From Anadara kagoshimensis (Eukaryota; Mollusca; Bivalvia; Arcoida; Arcidae): a stretch of 64,000 nt of DNA. A model generated the notes under the pieces. The model was given only the letters and a program-made list of their open reading frames with translations, searched no databases and was not told the origin of the DNA. Below, piece by piece: positions 1-13,297 of this stretch (the first letter of the stretch is position 1; the number at the start of each line of letters is the position of its first letter). Location: contig CM037869.1 of assembly GCA_021292105.1 (NCBI GenBank), forward strand, positions 12,172,471-12,236,470, read 5' to 3'. The position numbers and the translations under genes are program-made.

Positions 1-128
1 TACCACTTACCTACAGCGAGATAAACCCACATAAAATATACAAGGGTCTTTCATAAAGATATGCATGGGAAAAGTATAGAAAGTTGAAAGTTAAAAACAT
101 GTAACAAAATCACAAAGAACGCGTCGTA

Positions 129-201
<73 letters not shown>

Positions 202-2610
202 AGTATAGTGTCATCAAAAACAATACAAAACACAAAAACTACCCCACTTTCGAAGAATAAAAGCACACAATAAACATGTCATGGTTAACGTTGGTGAGAG
301 GTTTGGTTAAATTACCCTACATCCGACTTTGACCGGGCAACGACAATGCTGTCTAATGGTGCCGTTAAAAATTATGTAGCTCATGTAGAACCCGACCCAA
401 TTCGTCTTTTCATTGTTACAATTATACGAGTATTTAAAAGTTGAATGACCAAATGTGTCGTTTACATTTTTATCTGGAGATAAAGGATTTAGTGGATAAA
501 CTTAGACTATTGTTAATCGTTTAGCGTTAATTAAGTGTCTGATACTTATCTATTCACATTCTTCTTTATCATCCTTAGTTCACCTTATCTATTGACGCTC
601 GTTATCAGAAGAAGTTATTTTTTCCTTTCTATATATAACGTTTCCTATAGTCAAAAGTTATTGACTTGAGTATTACCCCATTTTAAAAAAAGAGGCAAAA
701 TGAGATAAAAATAAATAAAAAGCCGAAACCATGTACCTGGCGACTGCCAACACAATCAAGACCACAACAAAATACAAGTGTATGATAGAAACAGTTAAAA
801 ACAATAAGACGAAAAAGGATAAATATATGCAACACTGATTATAAAATTCCCGACTTCAGACGTGCACCGGAGTAAATTTTATTGATGTTCTTATAGTACT
901 ATTAGAAATTAAGAGGATCTTCAACTGTCTCGCTTGCTTTTAACATCTATATTAGATATTATATTACTTGAAACAGAACCTGTTTTAATTAGACTCTAAT
1001 ACCTGATGTAAAAGCAATTATATCTTAAGATTTCTCTAAAAAGTATGAAGAAATTTATTTTTCTGGACAGATCCAAAATTAGCCTGGGTTTTAATAGTCT
1101 TTGAAGTATCAAAGCCAAAAATTGGAAGTTTTAGAATGAATGCGGACAAATGAACAACGTCCTGTACATGTTTACGACACTTATTGTAGATAATTCATGG
1201 CCTTTTTCGAAATTATGACAGGTTAGCGTGTGTTAAAAAAAACTTTGAAATTCCATAAATTAAATTATCATGTATAAATTATCTAAAACAACCTTGTAAA
1301 TGTGCACACAATTTGAACATTGATTTATTGCTGGTTCCAAGGAATTCATGTGACGTCACATATTGAATAGAAACGTCTACCTCGATATTGCAAAACAAAG
1401 CATTGCAATATTTTTACGGCGTCAGCATCATAATAGAAGTATTTGGTCTACAAAAATTCATCCCTGGATTGGAATGGTCAAATTAGCGGTCCAGTTTATT
1501 AAGTGAAAGTGTCAATGCAACGTGATATTGAACATGATATATGCTTATTGCAGTTGCCATTTTTTTTTTTATTAAAGAGGAATTTTTGTCACCTGAATGA
1601 AAATTTGTAATTGATTTAACTAAAAATAACTAAAACACACTGATTGAACTCTACACTCTAATTAATGTACAAAGTTTAGAATGTTGTATTTGAAGTCCAA
1701 TTTTCTAATAATTAGCTATATGAATGCAAAAACAGGAAAAAGCAAGGTCAACTATTAATTTTATCAACGAAAGTTGAGTTAAGTACCCGCCCATTTGTTA
1801 ATATCCATGGTGTTCTAATCATGTGCAAGGCAGAACCGTCGTCCGATTTATGACGCCACATATATGTTTTTAATAAAGCCTTAACGAGGGAAAAGCCACA
1901 GGACATGGTATGGTGCATGCCCGTTTTTGTTTTTGTTTTTTGAAAGAATATATTTTGGAAGTCACCGCCATTATCAGTCGAATTTTCCATCGACCATGGG
2001 GATAATTCTAGATAATTGGAGAACCATATCCATCGGACCAATTTTCAAGAAAGGGGACAGACATAAAGAACAAATTACAGACTAGTCTCTCGTACCCCCA
2101 TCTACTGAAAACTCTTAGAGCACATTCTCCACAGCAACATCAAAGAAATTTCCAAATGGTTTCAAAAATGAACCTGTTTTTAAACTTTAATGCCGCTAGC
2201 AATGATACCTTATGATAGAAAAAACATAACTTGACAACCATTGGTTGCAAAAATCTTTGAAGTTATGGGTTTTATTTACATTTTGCATCTTCCAAGAGAA
2301 AATGTCTTGCTGTGTGAAGACGAAACAATTTTCTTAAACACAACATTAATGAAAAAATATCATTTTATCACATAAGAAATAATTTTTCTTAAACATTACT
2401 TTTTATGAATTTGGGCATTAAGGTGCATTATCTAAAGTTTAGCAAGTCCTCCTTTTGTAACCCCCCCCCCCCCCCCCTCCGCGCCCATTAAGTTGCAGTT
2501 GACGTAGCATGCAATTTTTGATATCGGTCGACTGTCTGTTATACCGTATGTCTAACAATGTAATTCTCACTTTTATGCTCATTAATCATGTGCCAAATTA
2601 AATATTTCAG
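1..2610. other. AT-rich non-coding stretch before the first recognised MMP exon
   Basis: I see no exon I can support here on either strand. The MMP exons for the signal peptide and first part of the propeptide should lie upstream on the plus strand, either here (short and unrecognised) or before the window. It holds a (GA)n microsatellite near the start and a poly-C run at about 2461-2477; otherwise low-complexity AT-rich sequence. Confidence 0.6.
134..200. repeat. (GA)n microsatellite
   Basis: An uninterrupted run of about 33 GA dinucleotides. The open frame across it on the minus strand (Ser-Leu repeats) is an artefact of the repeat. Confidence 0.95.
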
Positions 2611-2718
2611 GCAAGTTGGACGCAGACACTATGTACATGATGAAACAGCCTAGGTGTGGAGTCCCTGATGACGTAGGAAGTGCTAATAAAGCCAGGAAGA
2701 GGCGATATGCATTACACG
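2611..2718 (+). CDS. MMP exon: cysteine switch and furin cleavage site
   Basis: The exon follows a TTTCAG acceptor and ends before GTATGG. It encodes [19 protein letters not shown], where the Cys (codon 2655-2657) is the latency switch that binds the catalytic zinc in the zymogen. RKRR at 2694-2705 is a furin-type site just before the mature start (YALHG). The exon starts in mid-codon, so an upstream propeptide exon must exist. Confidence 0.93.
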
Positions 2719-3880
2719 GTATGGAAATCACTTCTCTTCTAGTTCCAATATCTCCATCCGGCGGCCGGAACAATTTACTCAATCATTTACGTGATGTTCG
2801 ATACATACTTAGTTTGGAAAATGTCAGCTCTCATATTTCAAACGATAATTAAATTGGTTCAACTTCTCACTAGAATCCGGGGTGAGGAATTAAAAATTTT
2901 ATGGTGTCTTATTAGATCAGAGAAATGTTTCTATCAATGTTAAAATACTATACTTATAATAAAATGCTGAGTAATCATCGTAGACCGTGTAATGAACCGA
3001 GGTGAGCAGACAGCAGATGTAAGGGTGTAAGAGGCCCCACATAAAGCATGGATATTTAATCAAAGAGAATTAATAACGTGTTTTACAGGCATTACCATGG
3101 CTCATGTACAGTAACAGTGTAAGGGGCCCCATATAAAACTTGAAAATCGTAGACTTTTTTAATCAAAGAGTCTTTATAACGTGTTTTACGGCTAACGTTC
3201 AGTAACGGTGTAAGCGGCCCCACATAAAGGCAGGAAATCAAAGACCGTTTTTGAAAACTTTTTACTTAATCAAAGCCACTTAATAAGGTGTTATACAGAC
3301 ACTGCCATGGTTCATGTTCAGTAATGAGACTGATGTATAAAACTGTAGCACCCTCACCGTAATTTATTGTCGGTAGACGCCCAGATTTAACCTGTAAATA
3401 CATATCAGAACATATGTCTTTGTTTCTGATCTCGGCAGATCTCTGTTGTCTGTTACTACACTACAATAAGATGGAATATAATGTTCTGTTTTATTATAAT
3501 GATTTCTGACATTTGTAATCGGAAAATCTTTTTTTCTTGGACGATTTACAGACTGATACAGGTGTAGGCGTTCTGTGAATTACGGTCACTATATGTCTTA
3601 CACATTAAGTAATCAGTATCACGCTTTAAAGCATTTGTGATACAGGCAAACTTGTCGTTATGTCAGTTGCGGTACAGACAAACCTGTTGTAATGTCATTC
3701 ACATTGGCACTATGGCATCTGGATACGAGTGGCTACAAAAAATGATAACTTTCGCTTGTTCACTTTATAATGCTCTTTGAATTGTCACAGTAAAGTGCGT
3801 AAAATCAAAATTTCTGTCATTTAACTATAGCTGATGATGACTCAATATAAGTGAAAAATTATTGCCAAGGACGTAAAACC

Positions 3881-3913
<33 letters not shown>

Positions 3914-6900
3914 TAGAACAAAGCAATAGTGTAGTATTTTCGCAATTGTCGGATCTTAAGCGAACTGATTGTTTTTTAACATTATATGGTTAGACCATTG
4001 TGTCATTTTTAAATACATGTATGTCTAAAGTTTAGTTGCAGAGTAACAGATTTTGGCAGCTTTGCTAATTTGCATGAATCCTGGATGGTCGCCATTACAA
4101 AAGCGTAAAATACATTTTCCTATCCGTTTACTAGTATTTAACATAAAAGATTATATATTTCACTTTTGTCTGTTTCATACCGTTTTAACCTTTGTAAGCC
4201 ATTTTTATAGACGGTTTGTAATTATTTAACCTTTATAATACATTACACAGTTAATTAATATTGATAGGTCTTGAAATCCCAACATGCAAAATATTTACAT
4301 TTCAAATAGTATCCTTGATTTAAATAGACATTGATTTATAAAACGTGCACAGGTGAACATTTTTTTTATACGGAAACCAAGTTATGCTGAGCTCAATAGG
4401 TTCAAGACAATGTATGGTTTACCATTCACGCAATGCATTTTTTCTTGTTTCATTTTGGCACCAAAACAGCGACGATATTTTGATTTTCATTACCTGATGT
4501 TGGAAAGCGTTGTCGTTTTAGACTAACATAGAAAGGTTTGCCTAAATAATTAAGGCAGCTTACAGTTCTTTAAAGCATTACTTTTTGGATAATATTTAAA
4601 AGTCCACGTTTAGCTTTTTATATACATGTAATTAAAGTATAAATAGTTTTAAACAAAGCTGAAAACTAAACAAATTCCTTTTAAATAAATGTACAAAACA
4701 TATACATGTTACATCTTGAGCGCAGGTATTTTCATCTTTTACTAAATTACCGCTAACAGAAAGACCATGTACATGTACAATGTACGGGGAACAGGATGTT
4801 CACTATGCCCACGTCAGCAAAAAGCGTGTTCTTGCATTTATACCTAGCATTATACGACTAAAGAATTTCCGCTGTATATTTCACATTCATTTTAATGCAT
4901 TTAGGGTTAATATTTAAGTGAAATATAACAGCTTCCTTCTGATGTATATTCAGTAATTACTTTAAAAAAGCTAAATGTAAATTATGGTTAACGTGGGATA
5001 CGTCAGGAATCAGTGTGATATTCCGGAAGTAAGTCTCCTTTCAAAGCCCGGACGGAAACAAACTCTAGATAGATAAACAAAAACATGAACAACAACAATG
5101 TTCCGGAAATAAACCTACTCGGAACCCAACTCAAATAAACAACAATATGCAACCATAATATAACCAATATTTTAAAATCTTTATCACAGCGCCGTTCACC
5201 ACTTATAATTCTAATTATATACCGGCAGATACTAGTGTGAGAAAATTTGTAGGTAGTTTTTTACCTCCGGGTACTCCAATTTCTCCACCACTCCAGAACT
5301 GGCCACCTGGCTATATTATTAGTAAAAATATCTTGATGATTTTTGCGTAAACCATCATTACTCATTCCATTATCTAAATATAGGTCCACAATTAACCTGA
5401 TATTGTTTGTGTCCCGTAGTTCCATGTTCCTTTCATTCTCAACTACCCACGTTGCGGGTGTAGCTACTTAAACAGGAGGTTCTTTCCCTTTCGGAACACC
5501 CGGTCTCACGTTCCGGGATGGTGGAAGTTCACGTGTTTGACTTGGTTTGGAAGTTCTCTCTTCCATTGGGATTGTGATTTGGACATTGAATCGTATGTTT
5601 GTTTTTGATGATTAAAATGCAAGTATGACTTCAATCTAAAAGAAGCCGAGAAGTAATTCGGCTACGTCAAAACAATAGAGTCTGATAACAATCTTTTTGT
5701 TATGATCCAGGATTAGCTAATCCGCCTATGTCTTATATCTTACTATGACGGATAGTGTAGGTTATACAAAATAGAGTGTGACGTTTGTGTACTACACCTT
5801 AGATATATACAGAATCATTACATACATCGCTGACGTCATGACAACATGATTGATGGCTAGTCTCAAGGATAACGGGGTTTTCCATTAATTTCTATAGAAA
5901 AAGGTCAAGGGTATTATCATGAGAAATTGAATTGGTATTATTTTGATTATTCAGCACTATTTACGACATTAACTGTAACTTTGTTATTGCACACTACTGA
6001 ACAATCTTAAAAGCTATCATTCTGATGAAAAGAATCAGTTCTACTAACGCTGCAAATATAAACAAAATAGTGTTAATGAGTTAATATCTTCTTTTTGTTG
6101 TGATGTTTAAATTCTACTAACTTTTTGCTTCATTAGCTACGCGCGTTTAAGTCGTTTTCCTCCCAGTATTTATTTATATGTCCCTTGTTCTCTAATTCAA
6201 TTCCCATTAATTACATGTATGATCCTGGTTGCATTTGTTATTGTGAAGCATGTGTAATTTTTCCAGTTGCAATTTTCTAAATTCCGCATTCAATGTTGCT
6301 GCAATTCAAATCATTTATTAACTTTGTTTATTTTATTTAAAATTATACTGTTTGTTCAAGTTTAGAATTGCTCCTTCTAATTACAGGTAGTAAATGGGGC
6401 AAGAAGACATTGACATATCGGATCTCTAAATATGGCCGGAAGATGCCAAGTACAACAGTCGATCATGAGATCAGAAGAGCCTTTGATGTAAGTCAATATA
6501 TACATCTTTGTATTGAGACTACTACGGTAGCTCAGTGGTAAAGTGCTCTCTTCGTATGTAGGAGGTCGTGGGTCCGACCAAGACTTGATAATAGGTACCG
6601 ATCGTTCTTTAAAAACTCAACATTAAAAATGAAAGTCACGAGACCTTAAAAAACTAATGTCATGACGGGCATGGCACGTTCTCTGCAAAGGTAAACATTT
6701 CTGCCATTTCACCTATAGCTTGTGAGGTCTCAATATAAGTGAAATATTCTTTATTGTGATGTAAAATCCCATTCGACCAACATATCAATATTTGTTGACT
6801 CGTTTTAAGATCAAAATGTGTTACGTTGGACCTGATGACCAAACTGTTTTTACAAATGTTAAAGTACCCTTTTATGGTCAATGAATATTTAGAATGTCTT

Positions 6901-9900
6901 CAATATCCCTATTTCCATTCAAGTTTTCATATACAATATTGAGTATTGATCGTTTTAGGTTTCTTTAACTGATCTTGTAGCTGATCTTATGATTTAAAGT
7001 TATGATGGCATAATACTGAACTACGTTAAGTGTTTTCGCACATATTTGCACAATGCTTCAATAAACTTGGCAGTGAATAAAAGTGCAACAAAATTAAAAA
7101 CAATGTAAACAGTTTTGGTTTATAGTTAAACACCTTTATCTGGCACATGTCGATTTTAATGAAAAAAGGAATATCTTGAATTTGTATATTATGTATGTGT
7201 TGAAAACGAGGTAATACAAGATGCGCCATTTCCTATGACTTGCATTCATACAAATTTAATATTTCAGGTATGGAGTAGACACAGTCCCTTAGTATTCAAC
7301 AAGAAGATATCAGGGCCAGTAGATATTGATATAAAATTTGAAAGATCCTGGCACGGAGATAATAACCCATTTGATGGTCCGGGCCAAACTCTTGCTCACG
7401 CCTTTTTCCCCGTGTATGGCGGGGATGCTCATTTTGACGAAGATGAACCATGGACAATCAATGAAAAGAAAGGTATGTCGGAGTTAAAAAGAACGAGCTA
7501 TCTAAAATGCTTGAGGCTATTTAAATAAACATAAATTCGGGTTCATCCGTCAAATGAGTTACAGCGAAAGTTTCAATGAGGAACTGAATTTAGCATTTCT
7601 CATCTGCAATAAGGCAGGCTTATGTAACAATGTCGGCATCATTATGAGACAATTATTCAAACATTTATTTTCAAAATCTGTTGTAGATTTAAAATAAGTT
7701 CAGAGAAGTATTTGTCACATTTAAGAACATGTACTTTGTCAAAATGATTACTAGTATGGCAGTCTGAAAAATAGCATTTAGGAAAGTGTGCAGTCTTTCA
7801 AGATCGTAATAGCTATTATGTGCAGTCGTATGTACATAATAAAAACTGATAGGATCTGAAAAAATATTAAAAGATAAGAACAACGTAATTAAAATATTAT
7901 ATGGTTTTAAAAGTCCATAGCTATTTCTTTGTCTAATACCTTCAATTAATGTTTATTTTCTGTTTTCAGGAGTGAATTTCTTCCAGGTAGCTGTTCATGA
8001 ATTCGGACATTCGTTAGGACTTGCTCATTCAGATGTATACTCAGCATTAATGGCACCCTTTTATAAAGGGTATCAGCCATCTTTTAGTTTATCAAGAGAC
8101 GACATAAATGCAATCCAAACATTATACGGTATGTAACACACACCCCCACACCCCCACACACACATTCTCTCTCTCGGAGTGTGATCATGATAGACGCATA
8201 ACAGATAAAAACCACACGGGTTTCATTCTAATAAATATTTTGTAAATTCGACAAAGATGATAATTTGGTGTTACAATACATGCAGTTGGCAGTTTTGAAC
8301 CCCCCCCCCCCAATGGAGCTTAAAAGGTTGCTTAATGTAATGACTGCTTAATTGGTCTATAATTCAGTAATTGTGTCACAAAGGTATGTCTGCTGATCAT
8401 GTAATTTTTTTAAGAATTGAATTTGACTATTTCTCTCAATTCCAGGCACTCCAAACCATATACCAAACAGACGGCCAACACCAAAACCAGAGCCACCGAA
8501 GCCAAGAACAACACCAAGGACTAACAACATTCCACGACCACGCCCATTTACACCGTATCCACCCAGGCCACGCCCACAAACGCCATACCCACCTCATAGA
8601 AAAACAACAGAATCGCCAGTTAAAGATATGCCTGCTATTTGTGTTGACCCAAGCTTAGATGCAATTACAAGAACTATTGACGGAACGACATATGCTTTTA
8701 AAGGTTAGTATGATATGCAGTTTAACCTTCCTTCAAGACCCCCTGCTTTTAAAGGCCAGTAAAATTTTATCCCAATTGGTTTTTATGTATGTTATTTGAA
8801 CCTCTACATAAGGCCACCTTTACTGTTTTTTTGGTGGCCTTTATAGACAGGTTTGACTGTATAACATGATTCTTATAATGTTGTGTTAAACTAATTAAAC
8901 TTCCATATCGACAATCATTGTTTTGGTTAAATATTTCACTAAGAGGACACTACTGTTTCTTTTGTATTAATCTATTAAGACAATCAATACTTTGTTTGTT
9001 ACATTGTTGCATACAGCTTCAACTCCAAGTAATATGTTACATTTTCTTTCAGGTAAATATTACTATCGTCTAGGTAGATTTGGAATAGACAAGGGGTACC
9101 CTAGACCTATAGACTGGGACTGGAGAGGTGTCCATGGTCCAGTCGATGCTGTACTCACATGGAAAAACGGATACACATTCATATTTAAGGTAAGTTGTTT
9201 GAACACTTTAATGACCATGAAGTTTGTATGAAATCGACCTATTATCTTTCATAGATTAATGTTTTTGTCGTGTAGTTTAAGGATAAAATGTTCACATAAT
9301 TAGGTGAACAGTTCTGTTATAATATGTTACATTGTAGAACTTGCAAAGCTAGATAAAAGCAAAGTTAAAAAAATTTTTTTTGTTAAATATTGTAGATTCA
9401 AAATTTATAGGTAGTTAATCATTTGTCCAAGCATGACGTTGTCCATGTACTACATTACGCAATTTTGCTTAGGCTGCTCGAAAATATGACTAAGTCCACA
9501 AAAGCATGTACATTAAAACTACTTCTCTCAAGTAACTTAATTGAATTTACAAATATGTATTGACCCGACTGTCAATTCAAAATAAAACCAATGGTTTGTA
9601 TACAACGTATAGTGTAAGTTAACATATATATATATATATATTTATTTGCAGGGAAGCAAGTACTGGAAATTCAGGAACACAAAACTAGTATATGGACCAA
9701 ATGATATATCAGAGGGATTTAAGGGGGTTCCTAATGATATCACAGCAGCTATGGTATGGGGATTAAACGGAAAAACATATTTCTTCAAAGGTAAGCCTTC
9801 TTTGAATCCACCGAACGCCTTTAAGGTTGTCTATAATTTGAAACGTTGGTAAACTTTTTATTAACATGTCATGTCGCTTTTTATGCTATTCTCCCACATT

Positions 9901-12900
9901 GGATGCTGTGTGTGACTATATGTTTAAATGTAAAAGACTGATCTGCAATTGAAAAGGAAGTACCTGGCAACAGTCAACGCAACAAAAACACTAAACAATG
10001 CACGTAAAGCCAAATAAGACACCAAAGGCAAAACATATTTGGACTACTATAAAATAGTGAACTGTCTGCATGAATATATATATTGAAAATTTATCAAGCA
10101 ATGACAACTCGCCTGCTAAAACACACATGGATCCTATTACAGTAAGTGTTTAGACAAATAACGAAATGTCTGTATGCCCGTAAGTCATACTTTAGATATG
10201 GTCTTATCTTCAACCAATGTTTAATTTGGTTCGCTTGATTTCGAAGCAAAGATAAACTTATTTTTACGAAAAGTCTAATAATAACTTTTATTACTTTTTA
10301 GGAGACAAGTATTACCGATATTCCGGACAATCAGTTGAGTACGGTTATCCACGACCAATCTCCAAATGGAGGGGTTTACCTAACAACATACAAGCAGCAT
10401 TCCAATGGAAGAACCGTAGAACCTACTTCTTTACTGGCAAAGATTATTATAGATATAATGACAGATTATTCACGGTGAGTAAACACAAACGAACGGACGT
10501 ATGTATGAACGGATGTACACATGTACATGGACAATACATTATCTTGTAGTCGATAGCATGTTTCTTGCCATTAGATGTTGCTACATACAAAGTTGTGTTA
10601 CCACGATGGCAAAATCTTCGATAGTTGCAACCTTAAAATTTTTATTCTTCATCATCTTATGAAGCAAACTAGCTGACATTATCTTTCCTGAGTATTTCTT
10701 ATGAACCTATCTGACAAACACTTTCCTCAGTATTTCTAGTTGTCTGGTCTAGGAGCTATATAGTTGGCATATTTACTTGCTTAATTTATTCCTTTTTAAT
10801 GATAGCGCGCTCTAGCTGTAAAGCTGGTGCTTTAAAATTAGCACCAATGAAACTAAAAATTAAAGACAAATGACATGAATAGAAAGCAAACTAGCTTGAG
10901 CTAAACAAAACCGAGACCACTGATTGATCCCCAAACACCCACCCACCACCCAACAATTCGCAGGCGTCAGTTTAAAGACAAAATTATGTCTAGAAGTGTT
11001 GTACTCTCATAAAACTTTTAAAAGTCATTCAAAATATGATATATGCCAATACTGTAGGCCATCACATATCCCACTTATGCATACCTGAATGCATGGAAAC
11101 GATTCAACAACCATAATAACGGTATTGTTACATTATGGTGTTATTTATAACAATTTGACCTGTAGATGAGGCAATGTAATTACACAGGTGCATTTTAACT
11201 ATAATGGCAAGTGATTTGATATTTAAAATATAATTACTCCATTGTAACATTTATCTATTTATTATGCAACTATTTACTTAAAATCCCATTATGATCAATT
11301 TTAAATTCTATACATGTAGCTTATACCTTTAAGCTAAAGAGATGATGTTTCAGGAAACCTCATTTACGTGATAGATTGTGATAAAATTCTTTTCGTATCT
11401 GGATCAAAGGTTCAGATAAAAAAAATCAACATTTAATCAAATTTAAGATTATATCTAAAATGTACCCTGGTATTTAGGCTAACGGCTATATAGCTTTTTT
11501 CAATTCAATTTCAATTCTTTATTCACTAAGTCACATAAATGGTACATAAGATGATAATACAACATACAGAAAGTATTGTGACAAGCGCAAAAACATGCGA
11601 GATTCCGAGACGAATCTAATCGCAACCAAACTATTAATTACATTTAAATAAGAATATGATGATGTCAGACATCTCTATGCTAAACATGTAGGCTAGAAAA
11701 TAATAAGAAATATATAAAAAAAGACTTGAACAACTCGATATGAGGATTATCATTAAGATGTTCGGGCAGGGATTGAAATTGGAGGACAAGACACTTATCA
11801 TGGCTGTGACAGATGGCAGAGTTCAACTTCGCTTAAGTTTCAATCTCTATGCGTCTAAAAAACTTAATACTGCTAATGAAAAAACCTGAAATAATATTAT
11901 TTCTTATGAATTAGGATGTCAATGCACTAGATTGGCCTTTTTATCTGTCTAGACCGAGATGGTCAGACTGAAAAAAATGTAATTAATATCACTTGTCACT
12001 TAATCAAAGGGATAATGTACACCGTAACCGTGCTCCTAAATCTAAATTTTATACTCTATATAACTCTATTTGATCAAAAGTAAGACGTGTGTCATAATTT
12101 ATGTCTTTTCTTTGTTTCGCTGATGGAGTTGTTTCGTTGCAATGAGGTTACTGTAACAACTCAATCTTTGTATGCTTAATGTAACTGTTTTTTATTCAAT
12201 ACAACATAAAATATTATTTCTGTTATTTGTTTTGCTTAAAGAATTAGCTCTCTTTGCAATAAGGTTAACATTACAACAACGCAGTCGTTGAATACTTAAT
12301 ATAACTGTTGTTAATTAAAAACAACATAAAAATATTTCTGTTACTTGTTTTGCTTTAGCGATTTGTTCTCTTTGCAATAAGGCTATCACTACAACAACAC
12401 AATCGTTATATGAAGTACAATGTACGCTTAAAGTAATAAGTAATCGCTCTGTTCACATGGCTGTCAGTCCCAATATCTTGTACGCGCCATATCATCCATG
12501 TTTACGGGGGGTTTTGATCAAACATGGTACAAATGTTAACAACCATAAAAGAACGTATTGCATTCTTCATTAAGCTATAAAAGGTTATAAGATCAAATAT
12601 TAGAAATAACATTTTGGCAATGTTGGACGGGGGTATTTGTCTCTGAAGTTACTGCTCTAGTTTGATTCAACGCAACAGAAATATGTTTTGTAATAGTTTT
12701 TCTATATAAAAAATTCTTATTTAGTACATAAGCATAAATTAGTTGAACACTGCACAAAAAATTAAAACTAATGTGTCATTTATATATCACTTCAGTCTTG
12801 CTTATGTAAATGGCTAAAACCTCTCATGTAGGTTCATAAATTAGTTGTGTGAAGTCATAAAAAGCTTTCTTTTTTTAAAAGAGTTTGTGCAGTATTTTAT

Positions 12901-13265
12901 ACTTATGATTTTTTTCTAGCTACATGCAATTGTAATGGTTTAATAAATAAATGGGATGATACCTTAATGGTGCATTAAGTAATTAAATAAAAGGAGTCTG
13001 TCATTTTCTCCATATTCTAAATGCTTTTATCATCATGTAAAATGACACATACACTGTCATAATAAAGCAACATAAAGGACAATAAATATAAATATAAATA
13101 TAACTGCTTCCTTTCCTGAATCATACCTGCAGTACAGTCCTGTCGAAAGTTTAACATCGAGCTAACAAAAAAGGAGACGTTCATCAGCTGTCGTGTGGCC
13201 GAGATACGAGATACAGAGAGATGATGACAGATCTAGAAAAGCTTCCAAGAGATAGATAGTAGCTA

Positions 13266-13297
<32 letters not shown>

